Positions 1-10,044 of a stretch of DNA of 64,000 nucleotides are shown here, in pieces. Source of the DNA: Ditibartonella choladocola (GTDB lineage: Bacteria > Pseudomonadota > Alphaproteobacteria > Rhizobiales > Rhizobiaceae); the NCBI RefSeq assembly GCF_002007565.1, contig NZ_CP015625.1:1178001-1242000 (forward strand), given 5' to 3'. Each line of letters opens with the position of its first letter. Within the stretch, counting starts at the first letter, position 1. The notes under the pieces are model-generated. The model saw only the letters and a list, made by a program, of their open reading frames with translations. It made no database searches and was not told where the DNA came from. Made by a program: the position numbers and the translations under genes.

Positions 1-259
1 TACGGTGAGCGGTCGAACTGTCAATAATGCGTAATTTGTGGTTTTCAGTAACGGCATTGACTGTTGCAATCGCCGCATCGTCGGGAAGACATAAAATGGC
101 AATATCGGCTTCGTTCAAACGCTCGAAACGTGCAGCATCATTGTGCCGGTCTTCCAAAGGGATGGAAAGAATTTCGAGATCATCGCGTGATGCCAACCGC
201 TTCCTGATTTGTAAGCCGGTTGTACCATGTTCACCATCAATAAAAACTTTTGTCCGCAT
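1..259 (-). CDS. argC: N-acetyl-gamma-glutamyl-phosphate reductase, N-terminal part
   Basis: Partial gene; its 3' part lies off the left edge. ArgC reduces N-acetylglutamyl phosphate with NADPH in arginine synthesis. The visible 86 residues begin [20 protein letters not shown], the nucleotide-binding start typical of the shorter (type 2, about 310 aa) ArgC form, and continue with a Rossmann stretch ([13 protein letters not shown]) and a strand ending near DSSTAHR. The catalytic cysteine would lie beyond the edge. The ATG at 259 has a weak AGG upstream. The gene is divergent from glyA. The identification is confident from the N-terminal motif; the rest of the gene cannot be judged. Confidence 0.88.
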   Translation of the reverse strand, partial: MRTKVFIDGEHGTTGLQIRKRLASRDDLEILSIPLEDRHNDAARFERLNEADIAILCLPDDAAIATVNAVTENHKLRIIDSSTAHR

Positions 260-414
260 TGTTTTGTACCTGAGCGTCTTGGCGATATGTTCCAAATGAT
301 TGACCGGATTGAAGTAAACCGGATTTTGGAAATTTGGAAGAACATATAACCTATGAACATTGCCATTATGGAGAAAGCCAATATACCTGCTTCAGGGAAT
401 AAAAAAACAATTCT

Positions 415-450
415 TTTTTCAATATTTGCGCGTTTTTCAATATTTGTGCG
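415..450. repeat. 18-bp tandem direct duplication
   Basis: Two adjacent copies, 415-432 and 433-450, of TTTTTCAATATTTGCGCG, differing at one base (C to T). They lie between argC and glyA, upstream of the glyA promoter candidate. They could be slippage or a duplicated protein-binding site; no function is known. Confidence 0.7.
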
Positions 451-556
451 TTTATATCAACAGGACTGCTAACAGGGGTGTGAAAACTGCAAAAAGATGA
501 TTGCCAAATAAAATTGGTAAAAACCGGCCATTTTTGTGAAGAATTTTTGCTAAATA

Positions 557-584
557 TTGGCTATTGGCTGTGAAAGCGTATAAC
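557..584 (+). promoter_or_regulatory. candidate sigma-70 promoter of glyA
   Basis: A TTGGCT box (557-562) and a TATAAC box (579-584) are separated by 16 bases, which would place a transcript start near 591 and a leader of about 50 bases before glyA. This is a pattern match by eye only. Confidence 0.35.
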
Positions 585-643
585 ATATTGTAACGCTGTG
601 ATAATTATTGAGCGGCTATTTTTCATTGTTAGGAATATTTCCC

Positions 644-1951
644 ATGAGCGACCAAGTGGATGTGGCGCAAAAGCGCTTTTTTAATGACGATCTTCAAACA
701 ACTGATTCCGAGATCTATGATGCCATTCGCGGCGAGCTTTCCCGTCAGCGCGATGAAATCGAGTTGATTGCATCGGAAAACATCGTATCGCGTGCTGTAC
801 TTGAAGCACAAGGTTCGGTTCTTACCAATAAATATGCCGAAGGTTATCCTGGCAAACGTTATTATGGCGGCTGCCAATATGTTGATGTGGTTGAAAATCT
901 TGCAATAGAACGGGCCAAAAAACTGTTTGGCGCAGCCTTTGCAAATGTGCAGCCGAACTCCGGTAGCCAGATGAATCAGGCGGTCTTTTTCGCGCTTCTG
1001 AAACCGGGCGATACATTTATGGGTCTTGATCTCAATTCCGGCGGGCATTTGACCCACGGTTCACCGGTCAACATGTCAGGCAAATGGTTTAACGTGGTTT
1101 CCTATGGTGTGAGACGCGACGACCAGAAAATAGACATGGACGAAGTCGCCCGTATTGCCCGCGAAAATAAGCCCAAGCTTATACTTGCTGGCGGCACGGC
1201 CTATTCCCGCTTTTGGGATTGGAAGCGCTTCCGTGAAATTGCCGATGAAGTCGGCGCTTATCTGATGGTCGATATGGCACATATTGCGGGCTTGGTTGCA
1301 GGCGGTGTTCATCCTTCACCGGTACCTTTTGCCCATGTTGTAACCTCGACAACACATAAATCCTTGCGTGGACCGCGTGGTGGCATGATTTTGACCAATG
1401 ATGAGGCAATCGCAAAAAAGATCAACTCGGCTGTGTTCCCCGGTATTCAAGGCGGGCCGCTCATGCATGTTATTGCTGCGAAGGCTGTTGCATTCGGTGA
1501 AGCATTGCGCCCCTCTTTCAAAACTTATGCGAAAAATGTTGTTGCCAATGCGAAAACATTGTCGGCTCGCTTGATTAAAAATGGCCTTGATATTGTATCG
1601 GGTGGCACTGATAACCATTTGATGCTGGTTGATTTGCGGCCGAAAAACGCTACAGGTAAGCGTGCGGAAAGTGCTTTGAGCAGGGCGCATATCACCTGCA
1701 ATAAGAACGGCATTCCCTTTGATCCCGAAAAACCGTTCGTTACATCGGGTGTAAGACTTGGTACACCGGCTGGAACAACACGCGGTTTCGGTGAAAAAGA
1801 GTTTGATGAGATAGGCGAGCTGATTTCCGAAGTTCTGGATGGCCTCAAAGCTGCAAATTCGGACGAAGGCAATGCTGCTGTTGAAGCGCATGTACGCGAA
1901 AAAGTTCATGCATTGACTGAACGTTTTCCGCTATATCCTTATCTTGGTTAA
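644..1951 (+). CDS. glyA: Serine hydroxymethyltransferase
   Basis: PLP enzyme converting serine plus tetrahydrofolate to glycine plus 5,10-methylene-THF, the main one-carbon source. The 435-residue protein is of normal length and shows ELIASEN near the N terminus, the YYGGCQYVD segment and [13 protein letters not shown] with the PLP-binding lysine. The ATG at 644 (MSDQVDVAQ) was chosen because AGGA sits 9 bases upstream; an upstream in-frame TTG at 608 lacks such a site. nrdR starts 20 bases downstream, so co-transcription is likely; the glyA-nrdR-rib order is common in Hyphomicrobiales. Confidence 0.96.
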   Translation: MSDQVDVAQKRFFNDDLQTTDSEIYDAIRGELSRQRDEIELIASENIVSRAVLEAQGSVLTNKYAEGYPGKRYYGGCQYVDVVENLAIERAKKLFGAAFANVQPNSGSQMNQAVFFALLKPGDTFMGLDLNSGGHLTHGSPVNMSGKWFNVVSYGVRRDDQKIDMDEVARIARENKPKLILAGGTAYSRFWDWKRFREIADEVGAYLMVDMAHIAGLVAGGVHPSPVPFAHVVTSTTHKSLRGPRGGMILTNDEAIAKKINSAVFPGIQGGPLMHVIAAKAVAFGEALRPSFKTYAKNVVANAKTLSARLIKNGLDIVSGGTDNHLMLVDLRPKNATGKRAESALSRAHITCNKNGIPFDPEKPFVTSGVRLGTPAGTTRGFGEKEFDEIGELISEVLDGLKAANSDEGNAAVEAHVREKVHALTERFPLYPYLG

Positions 1952-1971
1952 TGATTTGAACGGAGTAAAAA

Positions 1972-2457
1972 ATGCGGTGTCCTTACTGTCAATCGGAAGA
2001 TACCCAGGTAAAGGACTCGCGTCCGGCCGAAGATGGCTCGGTTATCCGCCGCCGTCGCATATGTCCTGTATGCGGCGGGCGGTTTACCACATTCGAGCGT
2101 GTGCAATTGCGCGAATTGATGGTGACAAAGAAAAGTGGACGACACGTCCCCTTTGATCGAGACAAGTTGATGCGGTCTGTCGAAGTTGCGTTGCGCAAGA
2201 GGAATGTTGATCCCGAACGGGTTGAACGGGCAATATCCGGTATAGTTCGCCAGCTTGAAAGTTCCGGAGAACCAGAAATATCGACCGAACAGATCGGCCA
2301 CCTTGTCATGGAAGCTTTGAAGGGCATTGATGACATTGCCTATATCCGTTTTGCTTCGGTCTATCGCAATTTTCGCAATGCCAGTGATTTTCACGATGTA
2401 ATTGATGAGCTGTCGGATCGTGACGGAGATAAAGACAACATTAAAAATGGCAGATAG
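1972..2457 (+). CDS. nrdR: Transcriptional repressor NrdR
   Basis: Nucleotide-sensing repressor of ribonucleotide reductase genes. The 161-residue protein has the N-terminal zinc ribbon (MRCPYC near the start, [12 protein letters not shown] about residues 31-42) followed by an ATP-cone from about residue 47, beginning [16 protein letters not shown]. The start has a CGGAG site 7 bases upstream. The gene overlaps the start of ribD by 11 bases, so the two are probably translated from one message. No NrdR box was seen in the window, as expected because its targets lie elsewhere. Confidence 0.95.
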   Translation: MRCPYCQSEDTQVKDSRPAEDGSVIRRRRICPVCGGRFTTFERVQLRELMVTKKSGRHVPFDRDKLMRSVEVALRKRNVDPERVERAISGIVRQLESSGEPEISTEQIGHLVMEALKGIDDIAYIRFASVYRNFRNASDFHDVIDELSDRDGDKDNIKNGR

Positions 2458-3559
2458 AGCTGACGATTATCGTTTTATGGCGGCTGCCATTCGTCTGGCG
2501 CGTCGGCATCTTGGCGAAACGGCTGAAAATCCTTCTGTGGGTGCTATTATCGTCGGGACTGATGGCACGACGATTGTCGGCCATGGAGTAACGGAAACCG
2601 GTGGCCGACCACATGCGGAAACACAAGCGCTAAAAATGGCCGGTGAAAATGCCCGTGGCGGCACAGCTTATGTAACGCTTGAGCCTTGTTCACATTACGG
2701 GAAAACGCCACCATGTGCGAATGCATTGATAAATGCAGGAATAAAACGTGTCGTCATATCCATTCGCGACCCTGATAAAAGAGTTTCCGGACGCGGGATA
2801 AGAATGTTGGAAGATGCAGGGATTGTTGTTGAAACCGGCATATTGGCAAATCAGGCCTATGAAGGACTGAGTGCATATCTTGTAACAAGACAATTGGCCC
2901 GTCCCGAAGTCACTTTGAAAATGGCTATTTCGGCAGATAACGGTATCGGTGTGGAAGGCGAGCGAAATGTTCAGATCAGCAATGGAATATCGCATTCCAT
3001 AAGCCACATAATGCGCGCTGAAAATGCTGCAATCGCAGTTGGAATAAAGACTGTTTTTGCCGACAATCCCGAACTTACCTGTCGTTTGCCGGGGTTGGAA
3101 GAACGCTCGCCAATACGCGTTGTGATTGATCGCAAGCTTTCGATTGATGGGAATTGCCGCTTGGTCGAGACGGCAAAGCATGTACCAACCTGGATTATCG
3201 CAGGCAAAAATGTGGATCCCAAGAAAAAGGCGGGCCTTGAAAAGAGTGGAATCGATATTTTTGAACTTGATGATAAGGATGGTGAATTTGCACCGCGAGA
3301 TATTCTTAACACATTGTATCAAAAAGGTATTTCAAGCCTTTTGCTGGAAGGGGGAAGGGCAACGGCATGTTCTTTTCTCGATCATGGGCTGGTTGACAGG
3401 ATTGCACTCTTCCGTTCAAAACTTATATTGGGAAAAAAAGAAATAGCTGCCCCCGATTTCAGCAAGTACCTTGTGAACTTCAACAAGGTCAATGAGGCCA
3501 ATTTTGGCGAGGATAGTTACAGTGAATGGAGATGTCGTCGCGAATGTTTACCGGAATAG
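2447..3559 (+). CDS. ribD: Riboflavin biosynthesis deaminase/reductase RibD
   Basis: Bifunctional enzyme carrying out the deamination and the following reduction of the ribosyl side chain in riboflavin synthesis. The N-terminal deaminase half shows the zinc site H56-A-E58 and [11 protein letters not shown] with C81 and C90. The C-terminal reductase half begins near [14 protein letters not shown] and includes [12 protein letters not shown]. The ATG at 2447 gives a 370-residue protein of usual size; it overlaps nrdR by 11 bases and has no close Shine-Dalgarno, so translation is probably coupled. Upstream in-frame starts around 2402 would extend deep into nrdR. It overlaps ribE by 16 bases. Confidence 0.93.
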   Translation: MADRADDYRFMAAAIRLARRHLGETAENPSVGAIIVGTDGTTIVGHGVTETGGRPHAETQALKMAGENARGGTAYVTLEPCSHYGKTPPCANALINAGIKRVVISIRDPDKRVSGRGIRMLEDAGIVVETGILANQAYEGLSAYLVTRQLARPEVTLKMAISADNGIGVEGERNVQISNGISHSISHIMRAENAAIAVGIKTVFADNPELTCRLPGLEERSPIRVVIDRKLSIDGNCRLVETAKHVPTWIIAGKNVDPKKKAGLEKSGIDIFELDDKDGEFAPRDILNTLYQKGISSLLLEGGRATACSFLDHGLVDRIALFRSKLILGKKEIAAPDFSKYLVNFNKVNEANFGEDSYSEWRCRRECLPE

Positions 3560-4152
3560 TAACGGATATAGGCGAAATAGCCGATTTAGAGCCTCTCAAT
3601 GAGGGACTGCGGATCAAAATCCGCAACCATTATGATGTAAACACAATCGATATTGGTGCGTCGATTGCCTGTTCCGGTATTTGCCTGACGGTGGTCGATA
3701 AATCGGGAGATCATGCGCCAGAATCGTCATTCACTGTTGAAGCATGGGAAGAAGCTTTGCGCCTTACCAACATTTCAAGCTGGAAGGTTGGAAGTCATGT
3801 CAATCTTGAACGTTCATTGAAACTTGGCGATGAAATGGGCGGGCATCTTGTTTCCGGCCATGTTGATGGTCTGGCTGAAATTGTTGAAACTTCGGAAGAA
3901 GGCGACGCCAGAAGGTTTCAACTAAAAGCACCGGACGAATTGGCCCGTTTTATTGCCCGTAAAGGTTCTGTTGCCCTGAATGGCACATCTTTGACAGTCA
4001 ATGCTGTCAAAGACAATTTGTTCGATGTATTGATTATTCGTCATACGCTGAATGTAACGACCTGGGGCGAGCGGAAAACGGGAGATCTCGTCAATCTTGA
4101 AATAGACCAGTTAGCGCGTTACGCCGCGCGACTTTCCGAATTTGTCAGGTAA
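3544..4152 (+). CDS. ribE: Riboflavin synthase alpha subunit
   Basis: Dismutates two 6,7-dimethyl-8-ribityllumazines to riboflavin. The 202-residue protein has the two duplicated barrels of the family: the first starts [12 protein letters not shown] and includes ACSGICLTVV; the second includes SGHVDGLAEI and the ALNGTSLTVN copy of the same motif. The start at 3544 was chosen because MFTGIV is the conserved N terminus and GGAG lies about 12 bases upstream; ATGs at 3526 and 3532 are possible but atypical. It overlaps the end of ribD. The symbol ribC is also used for this gene in some species. Confidence 0.95.
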   Translation: MFTGIVTDIGEIADLEPLNEGLRIKIRNHYDVNTIDIGASIACSGICLTVVDKSGDHAPESSFTVEAWEEALRLTNISSWKVGSHVNLERSLKLGDEMGGHLVSGHVDGLAEIVETSEEGDARRFQLKAPDELARFIARKGSVALNGTSLTVNAVKDNLFDVLIIRHTLNVTTWGERKTGDLVNLEIDQLARYAARLSEFVR

Positions 4153-4280
4153 CCGGTTACTATACAGTCCGATATTCATTTGTATCCATTTACCCTTAGT
4201 CCTTAAATATCCTTTTCGTTGGAAGCAATTTAAGAAAAGCAGCTTTCGCATTTTCAAAAACTGTTCTAAATGAAGGGATA

Positions 4281-4344
4281 TTGGCTCAACCTCATTGTTG
4301 TGATGGGCTTTGAGGGACGTAAAGTGCCAACCCGATTGTTGAGT
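4281..4344 (+). other. possible structured leader of ribH
   Basis: Within the 206-base gap before ribH, CTCAAC (4285-4290) can pair with GTTGAG (4338-4343), and inside it CCTCA (4290-4294) with TGAGG (4311-4315). The two helices share one base, so they would be alternative or slightly shortened. The structure ends 15 bases before the ribH start and could influence it. It does not show the conserved FMN riboswitch core. No family was recognised. Confidence 0.3.
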
Positions 4345-4358
4345 TATAGGATCAGATT

Positions 4359-4814
4359 ATGACAAAGAAAAACGTAAAAAAGGCTCATCTCCTTATTGTA
4401 GAAGCCCGGTTTTATGAAGAAATTTCGGACGCCTTGCTGAAAGGTGCAACAGAAACACTTGAACAGGCTAACGCAGATTTTGATGTTGTAACTGTTCCGG
4501 GAGCTTTGGAGATTCCGGCAGCGATTGCATTTGCCGAAAAGGGTGAAAAAAAATACGACGGTTATGTCGCATTGGGATGTGTTATCAGGGGTGAGACATA
4601 CCATTTTGAAATCGTTTCTAACGAATCATGTCGGGGCATTGCGGATTTGAGCGTTCGCAAACGATTGGCTATCGGCAACGGTATTATCACAGTCGAAAAT
4701 GAAAAACAGGCATGGGCTCGCGCTCTGCCGGATAAGAAAAACAAGGGTGGCTTTGCCGCCGAAGCCGCATTGCATATGATCGCACTGAAAGACAAATTCG
4801 GAGCAAATCGTTGA
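4359..4814 (+). CDS. ribH: 6,7-dimethyl-8-ribityllumazine synthase
   Basis: Condenses the RibD product with dihydroxybutanone phosphate to give the lumazine precursor of riboflavin. The 151-residue protein has the family's ordered motifs: [12 protein letters not shown] near the N terminus, [10 protein letters not shown] about residues 46-55, [12 protein letters not shown] with the catalytic histidine about residue 80, and a C-terminal GGFAAEAAL helix. AGG lies 9 bases before the ATG. A 206-base gap separates it from ribE, so it may have its own promoter or leader control. Its stop overlaps the nusB start. Confidence 0.96.
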   Translation: MTKKNVKKAHLLIVEARFYEEISDALLKGATETLEQANADFDVVTVPGALEIPAAIAFAEKGEKKYDGYVALGCVIRGETYHFEIVSNESCRGIADLSVRKRLAIGNGIITVENEKQAWARALPDKKNKGGFAAEAALHMIALKDKFGANR

Positions 4815-5290
4815 GTAACACTTATGCCAATAATCGTAATGGGTCGCGCCGTGCAAATAAACGCGGCGCGGCACGTTTGGCTGCTGTCCAGGCTCTCTAT
4901 CAGATGGATGTTGCCGGTACCGGTATTCTTGAAATAACCTCGGAATATGAAACTTATCGGTTGGGACAGGAAGTCGATGGCGAACAATATCTTGAAGCCG
5001 ACCCGCAATGGTTCCGTGCTATTATTGCCGGTGTGGTGGAAGAGCAACGCCAACTTGATCCTATGATTCGTCAACATTTGCCTGAAGACTGGCCGCTGTC
5101 ACGTATTGATTCAACTTTACGTGCGATATTGCGGGCCGGTGCCTGGGAAATAAAAAACCGTAAAGATGTACCGGTTGCTGTCGCAATCAGCGAATATGTC
5201 GATATTGCCAAAGCATTTTTTGATGGTGATGAACCGAGGATGGTCAATGCCGTGCTTGATAGAATGGCAAAAGAATTGCGCGAACAATAA
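4811..5290 (+). CDS. nusB: Transcription antitermination factor NusB
   Basis: RNA-binding factor that works with NusE (S10) in rRNA antitermination. The 159-residue all-helical protein shows the NusB N-terminal signature [14 protein letters not shown] and the C-terminal segments ESKN-like [22 protein letters not shown] and [10 protein letters not shown]. The only sensible start is the TTG at 4811, which shares bases with the ribH stop (TTGA), pointing to translational coupling; the next in-frame ATG would remove the conserved N terminus. The ribH-nusB pair is widespread. A strong terminator follows. Confidence 0.94.
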   Translation: MSNTYANNRNGSRRANKRGAARLAAVQALYQMDVAGTGILEITSEYETYRLGQEVDGEQYLEADPQWFRAIIAGVVEEQRQLDPMIRQHLPEDWPLSRIDSTLRAILRAGAWEIKNRKDVPVAVAISEYVDIAKAFFDGDEPRMVNAVLDRMAKELREQ

Positions 5291-5325
5291 AGTTGCAAAA
5301 GCTGAAATTGCATTCAATATTTAAA

Positions 5326-5359
5326 AAAAGCTCTATCGGAAGATAGAGCTTTTATTTTT
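5326..5359 (+). terminator. intrinsic terminator after nusB
   Basis: AAAAGCTCTATC (5326-5337), loop GGAA, then GATAGAGCTTTT (5342-5353) form a 12-bp stem followed by a T-rich stretch. It closes the glyA-to-nusB transcription unit. The A-tract on the other arm means it could also serve the convergent bamE transcript. Confidence 0.88.
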
Positions 5360-5438
5360 GTCTGCCGGTTTTTCGTTTTCAGTAAACGGGTTGAAAGCCT
5401 TAATTTACTGTCGAAATCGGCTTTGCGGGCAGGAAAAT

Positions 5439-5951
5439 TTACCTGCCCGTTTGTGGCAATTGGGGAACGCCCTTCGAGCCTTTAATCAATTGCGACAGGA
5501 ACGACTGGTCATGACCACCTGTTGGCGTTGTCTGGGTGATCGTATCGATAACTTTTCCGTCTTGCAGGCCATAATTCGCTATCCGTTCAACCTGACCGTT
5601 CTTGTTGAAATAGATAGCCAGAATTTTACGATCAACAATCTTGGGCTTCATGAATTGTGCACCGCGATAGCGCGTTTGCGAGATGTAATAGAAGACCTCG
5701 TTATCATACATTGCAGTCATTGAAGGTGAACCGAGGGCGAGCAAAACCTGATCGCGGCTTGAACCCACCGGCACAGAAGCAAGTGCCGACTCGTCGAGCA
5801 CATAACCTTCATTGTAAGTTTGGCTTGTCTTGAGGAAATCATGGGATTTGCAGCCACTCAATGTGATTGCCGTAGCAGCGATTAAACCGATAAGTAACCC
5901 ATGCTTAGCTTGGGTTTTAATGCGGATCGTGTGAAACAATGACATCTCCAT
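5439..5951 (-). CDS. bamE: Outer membrane assembly lipoprotein BamE (SmpA/OmlA)
   Basis: Lipoprotein partner of the BamA outer membrane protein insertion complex. The 170-residue protein has a basic N terminus, a hydrophobic segment (LLIGLIAATAITL) and the lipobox LSGC about residues 31-34. The SmpA/OmlA domain follows with VPVGSSRDQVLLALGSP and EVFYYISQT. The ATG at 5951 or the one at 5945 could be used; neither has a well-spaced ribosome binding site. It runs convergent to nusB and divergent from the DUF177 gene, the usual order in Hyphomicrobiales. Confidence 0.9.
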   Translation of the reverse strand: MEMSLFHTIRIKTQAKHGLLIGLIAATAITLSGCKSHDFLKTSQTYNEGYVLDESALASVPVGSSRDQVLLALGSPSMTAMYDNEVFYYISQTRYRGAQFMKPKIVDRKILAIYFNKNGQVERIANYGLQDGKVIDTITQTTPTGGHDQSFLSQLIKGSKGVPQLPQTGR

Positions 5952-6172
5952 CTAACGCATGGCGGGGGAAAAACTATTCTTCAATCTTTTTGCCTAAACC
6001 ACCTTAAAGCCGTTTGCAATAGATTGCATCGTTGCCGACTTCTATTTATTAACAATGAGTATGGAAAACAGGAAACATTTTACGTCGTTTTATACACCTC
6101 ATCTTGCCTATGCAGAAAAAGATGCATGTATCAAACACAGTTTTAAAGTTGAACACTGGAATGAGGCCCATT

Positions 6173-6751
6173 ATGCACAATAATGACCACACAAACGAAA
6201 ACGATTGCCATCTCATGAGTTTTGCAATCCATTATCCGGTCAATGTTCGTTCATTGCCGGTGAAAGGTGTGCGAATAAAAATTGATGCAGACGAAAAAGA
6301 ACGCCAAAAACTCAAGGAAAACCATGGTCTTTTAAGCGTCGATTCATTTCATGCGGATGTCCATGTTTCGCCGTGGAAAAAACGGGGTGTTCGTATCAAG
6401 GGAAAGTTTGAAGCAGACATTGTCCAGGCCTGTGTCGTTACACTGGAACCAATTCCCGAACATGTTGAAGAGGAAGTTCAATCGGTTTTTATTCCCGAAG
6501 ACTCCAAGCTTGTGAAATATGAAGAGCTGGATCATACGGGCGAAGTCTTCATTGATGCGGAAGGGCCTGATACGCCGGAAGTATTTCATGGGGATAGCAT
6601 AGATGTCGGTGCTTTTCTGGAGGAATTCTTCGAGCTTTCTTTAAATCCCTATCCACGAAAGGAAGGGGTTGATGGCAACTATATTGAAGACACCGGAAAT
6701 GAAGAAAAAGAACCTTCCCCTTTTGCTGTTTTGAAACAACTGAAATCGTAA
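6173..6751 (+). CDS. DUF177 family protein (YceD-like)
   Basis: The 192-residue protein belongs to the YceD/DUF177 family, whose bacterial members are linked to 23S rRNA or ribosome biogenesis. The alphaproteobacterial form sits upstream of plsX as here. The beginning SFAIHYPVNVRSLPVKG and the acidic, conserved ACVVTLEPIPEHVEEE segment fit the family. ATG 6173 was chosen for the GAGG 6 bases upstream; other in-frame ATGs exist at 6161 and about 6215. rpmF, which separates this gene from plsX in enterobacteria, is absent. The molecular function in this group is uncertain. Confidence 0.82.
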   Translation: MHNNDHTNENDCHLMSFAIHYPVNVRSLPVKGVRIKIDADEKERQKLKENHGLLSVDSFHADVHVSPWKKRGVRIKGKFEADIVQACVVTLEPIPEHVEEEVQSVFIPEDSKLVKYEELDHTGEVFIDAEGPDTPEVFHGDSIDVGAFLEEFFELSLNPYPRKEGVDGNYIEDTGNEEKEPSPFAVLKQLKS

Positions 6752-6884
6752 TGGTCGTCGAAAAAACAAATTTTATAGTTGTATAATGGCTTAAAACCGG
6801 TATTTTCGGCTTAAAGTTTCATGCGCCATCGCAACCAAGTGACGCGGCCTTATATAGAATTAGAAACTAATAGGACATTTGAGA

Positions 6885-7943
6885 GTGATCAGAATTTCTG
6901 TGGATGCAATGGGCGGCGATTTCGGCCCTGAGATCACAATTGCCGGTGCTGCAATTGCGCAGAAGCGTTTTCCTGAAATACGTTTTATTTTTTATGGTGT
7001 GGCAAGTGCGGTAGAACCGGTTTTGAAACGTTATCCGGAGCTTGGTTCTTCTTCGACATTCATTGCAACCGAAACCTACACACGGATGGATGAAAAACCC
7101 AGTCAGGCTTTGCGTAACGGCCGTGGCAAATCATCCATGTGGGCAGCAATCGAAGCTGTTAAAAAAGGCGAGGCGGATGCTTGTGTGTCGGCCGGTAATA
7201 CCGGCGCGTTAATGGCAATGTCCTATTTTTGTCTAAGAATGATGGAGGAAGCCGATCGGCCGGGTATTGCGGGCGTGTGGCCGACTTTGCGCGGTGAAAG
7301 CATTGTGCTCGATATTGGTGCGACGATCGGTGCTTCCTCGGATCAGCTCGTTGATCTGGCAGTGATGGGGGCAGGTATGTTCCGCGCTCTTTATAATGTC
7401 AAACGGCCAACGGTAGGCTTACTCAATATTGGTGTCGAGGAAGTCAAAGGTCTGGATGAAATCAAACAAGCCGGTATGATGTTACGCGAAATTGGTCTTG
7501 ATGGACTGGAATATAAGGGCTTTGTCGAAGGAAACGATATTGGTAAGGGAACGGTAGATGTCGTGGTGACAGAAGGTTTTTCCGGAAATATCGCTTTAAA
7601 AGCGGCTGAAGGAACAGCGCGGCAAATGGCAAAAATTTTGCGGGAAGCCATGTCCAGTTCATTGTTGACAAAGATCGGCTATCTTTTATCAATTAGTGCT
7701 TTTCGTAAACTCAAACAGAAAATGGATCCTGGCCGCGTGAATGGCGGTGTATTACTGGGACTTAACGGAGTTGTTATCAAAAGTCATGGCGGAACCGATG
7801 CAGATGGGTTTGCTTCTGCTTTGCGTGTAGGCTATGAAATGGTTAACAACAAGCTTTTGGAGAAAATTGCAGCGGATTTGAGGCATTTTCACGATAAAAA
7901 ACCGGAACTTCTCGACCATGGTGACCACACGGTACATGATTGA
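6885..7943 (+). CDS. plsX: Phosphate acyltransferase PlsX
   Basis: Makes acyl-phosphate from acyl-ACP for phospholipid synthesis, a peripheral membrane enzyme. The roughly 352-residue protein shows the N-terminal [12 protein letters not shown] signature, [10 protein letters not shown], and FVEGNDI with [14 protein letters not shown]. No ATG lies before the conserved start. GTG 6885 is preferred because AGGA lies 9 bases upstream; TTG 6879 would be too close. It is followed by fabH 59 bases later, the standard plsX-fabH pair that couples phospholipid and fatty acid initiation. Confidence 0.95.
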   Translation: MIRISVDAMGGDFGPEITIAGAAIAQKRFPEIRFIFYGVASAVEPVLKRYPELGSSSTFIATETYTRMDEKPSQALRNGRGKSSMWAAIEAVKKGEADACVSAGNTGALMAMSYFCLRMMEEADRPGIAGVWPTLRGESIVLDIGATIGASSDQLVDLAVMGAGMFRALYNVKRPTVGLLNIGVEEVKGLDEIKQAGMMLREIGLDGLEYKGFVEGNDIGKGTVDVVVTEGFSGNIALKAAEGTARQMAKILREAMSSSLLTKIGYLLSISAFRKLKQKMDPGRVNGGVLLGLNGVVIKSHGGTDADGFASALRVGYEMVNNKLLEKIAADLRHFHDKKPELLDHGDHTVHD

Positions 7944-8002
7944 AAACATAAACAAACGCATTGATAACTGAACATTGATTCGCTGGTTAAGGATAGAGCT
8001 GA

Positions 8003-8977
8003 ATGATTCGATCTGCCATATGCGGCATAGGCAGTGCGCTGCCAAAAAAGAAGATGTTGAACAGCGAGCTTGAGGGGATTGTCGAGACATCCGACGCATG
8101 GATCGTTCAACGAACAGGAATCCGCCAGCGTTATATAGCCGGTGAAGGCGAGACAACGGTCTCTCTGGGGACTGCCGCCGCAAAGGCCGCTCTTGATAAT
8201 GCAGGGCTTACAGTTGCCGATATTGACTGTATAATCCTTGCCACGGCTACGCCAAACCACACATTTCCTGCGTCTGCTGTCGAAATCCAGAACGCCTTGG
8301 GGATGTCACACGGTTTTGCTTTTGACGTGCAGGCTGTCTGTTCGGGTTTTATTTTCGCGCTCACAACTGCCGACCTTTATTTAAAAGGCGGCATGGCAAA
8401 GCGGATATTGGTTATCGGTGCGGAGACATTTTCCCGTATTCTTGATTGGAATGATCGTTCGACTTGCGTGCTTTTCGGTGATGGCGCCGGTGCCGTTATC
8501 CTTGAAGCAATCGAAAGCGCAAATGGCGATAATAGTGACCGGGGTATTCTTGTTTGTAAACAGCGCTCTGACGGTGCATTTGTTGACAAGCTCTATGTTG
8601 ACGGGGGGCCATCAACAACGCAAACAACCGGTCATTTGCGAATGGAGGGGCGCGAAGTCTTCAAACATGCGGTCGGAATGATTACCGACGTTGTGGACGA
8701 TTGTTTTTCGGCAACCGGCATTTCTCCATCGGAACTTGACTGGTTTGTTCCGCATCAGGCTAACAAACGTATTATTGATGCTTCGGCTAAAAAACTCGGC
8801 ATTGCTGACGAAAAAGTTGTTATCACTGTCGACCAACACGGGAATACTTCTGCTGCGTCGGTTCCCCTGGCACTTGCAGTCGCTGTTAATGATGGTAGAA
8901 TTAAAAAAGGTGATCTTGTCATGTTGGAGGCGATGGGTGGCGGATTCACATGGGGAGCAATTCTTATCCGCTGGTAA
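8003..8977 (+). CDS. fabH: 3-oxoacyl-ACP synthase III
   Basis: Condenses acetyl-CoA with malonyl-ACP to start fatty acid synthesis. The 324-residue protein has the complete Cys-His-Asn triad: C113 in VQAVCSGF, the histidine in VPHQANKR and the asparagine in QHGNTSAAS; the C-terminal GGGFTWGA loop is also present. AAGGA lies upstream of the ATG. It sits in the plsX-fabH-ihfA series. Confidence 0.97.
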   Translation: MIRSAICGIGSALPKKKMLNSELEGIVETSDAWIVQRTGIRQRYIAGEGETTVSLGTAAAKAALDNAGLTVADIDCIILATATPNHTFPASAVEIQNALGMSHGFAFDVQAVCSGFIFALTTADLYLKGGMAKRILVIGAETFSRILDWNDRSTCVLFGDGAGAVILEAIESANGDNSDRGILVCKQRSDGAFVDKLYVDGGPSTTQTTGHLRMEGREVFKHAVGMITDVVDDCFSATGISPSELDWFVPHQANKRIIDASAKKLGIADEKVVITVDQHGNTSAASVPLALAVAVNDGRIKKGDLVMLEAMGGGFTWGAILIRW

Positions 8978-9051
8978 CCGTAAGACGGGTTGACCGATCA
9001 TAAATATAACGTATATGTTTTTTGTACTTCAATTTAAAGAAGGCGATAGTT

Positions 9052-9363
9052 ATGTCTGGTACTACAGTGACGCGCGCAGATTTGGCGGATGCAGTTTGCA
9101 GAAGAGTTGGCCTGTCACGTACAGAGTCGGCTTCGTTGGTTGAAATGATCCTTGACGAAGTTTGCGATGCAATCGTTAAGGGTGAAACTGTCAAATTATC
9201 TTCATTTGCAACTTTTCATGTTCGCAATAAAACCGAACGCATTGGCCGTAATCCGAAAACCGGTGAAGAAGTTCCGATTTCACCGCGTCGCGTCATGACA
9301 TTCAAAGCATCCAATGTTTTGAAGAAAAAAATTCTGGATGGCCACCGTTCAAAAAAATCCTAG
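9052..9363 (+). CDS. ihfA: Integration host factor subunit alpha
   Basis: Subunit of the DNA-bending heterodimer IHF. The 103-residue protein has the HU/IHF fold with the DNA-binding arm [14 protein letters not shown] and RRVMTFKAS. The start at 9052 ([15 protein letters not shown]) follows AGAAGG; an upstream in-frame start at 9022 would add a non-conserved extension. It is followed after 174 bases by a MerR-type regulator, the usual Hyphomicrobiales order. Confidence 0.95.
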   Translation: MSGTTVTRADLADAVCRRVGLSRTESASLVEMILDEVCDAIVKGETVKLSSFATFHVRNKTERIGRNPKTGEEVPISPRRVMTFKASNVLKKKILDGHRSKKS

Positions 9364-9537
9364 ATCGGCATAACAGTTTCAGTTTTGCCAAGTTCGTGTT
9401 ATTGATAGCTATTGTGATAATTATCTATCAATGAAGCTGCAAGACTTTCACATAGGCTTGAAAGGCTGAAAGCGTTTGAGGGCGCCGGAACTTAATATCA
9501 GGCCAAACATCAAGTTGCAGTCGGCAAAGGGCAAAAA

Positions 9538-10044
9538 ATGGATAAAAGTCCGGATGCTTTCCGTACCATCAGCGAAGTTGCTGAAGCGTTGGATCTTCCC
9601 CAACATGTTTTGAGATTTTGGGAAACACGTTTTTCACAGATAAAACCGTTAAAGCGCGGTGGTGGCCGTCGTTATTATCGTCCTGCCGATGTTGATTTAC
9701 TGAAAGGCATTCGCCAACTCTTATATGAACAGGGCTATACCATTAAAGGCGCGCAACGTCTGTTAAAAGACAATGGCATCGCTTTTGTTGTCGCGTTGGG
9801 TAACGGTGATATTGCGGCGATTGATGCGATTACGCAAAAAAAGAAAGCCGAGGAAGAGGCTGAAAATACCCCGATTCCAGCAAAGCCCCAGCAATCCAAA
9901 GGCTTATTCAGCTTCATGAAGTCCGATTCGGATGCCGAAGTGGGCGGCAGCAATATCGGAAAAGGCAAAGATAACAAAACGCTTCTGCAAGAAGCGCTGT
10001 TTGAATTGATTGAATGCAAAAGAGTGCTCGACCGCGCCCGTTAA
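9538..10044 (+). CDS. MerR family transcriptional regulator next to ihfA
   Basis: The 168-residue protein has an N-terminal winged helix of MerR type ([22 protein letters not shown], then [19 protein letters not shown]) over residues 7-70. A variable, charged region follows ([10 protein letters not shown]), with a short conserved C-terminal helix ([17 protein letters not shown]). It lacks the metal-binding cysteines of MerR or CueR. AAAGGG lies upstream of the ATG. This regulator stays linked to ihfA in many Hyphomicrobiales; its targets and effector are unknown to me. Confidence 0.85.
   Translation: MDKSPDAFRTISEVAEALDLPQHVLRFWETRFSQIKPLKRGGGRRYYRPADVDLLKGIRQLLYEQGYTIKGAQRLLKDNGIAFVVALGNGDIAAIDAITQKKKAEEEAENTPIPAKPQQSKGLFSFMKSDSDAEVGGSNIGKGKDNKTLLQEALFELIECKRVLDRAR

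Larger units (their letters stand above)
260..643. other. argC-glyA divergent intergenic region
   Basis: This 384-base gap between divergent argC and glyA holds no convincing gene. It contains an AT-rich 18-bp tandem duplication (415-450) and a plausible glyA promoter (557-584). No match to a glycine or folate riboswitch was recognised by eye. Confidence 0.6.

Noticed and set aside
1316-1909. A 197-codon frame antisense to glyA
   Set aside because: It is antisense to a highly conserved enzyme with no independent coding signal.
4153-4358. FMN riboswitch before ribH
   Set aside because: The conserved core of the FMN element was not found; only unassigned complementary blocks remain.
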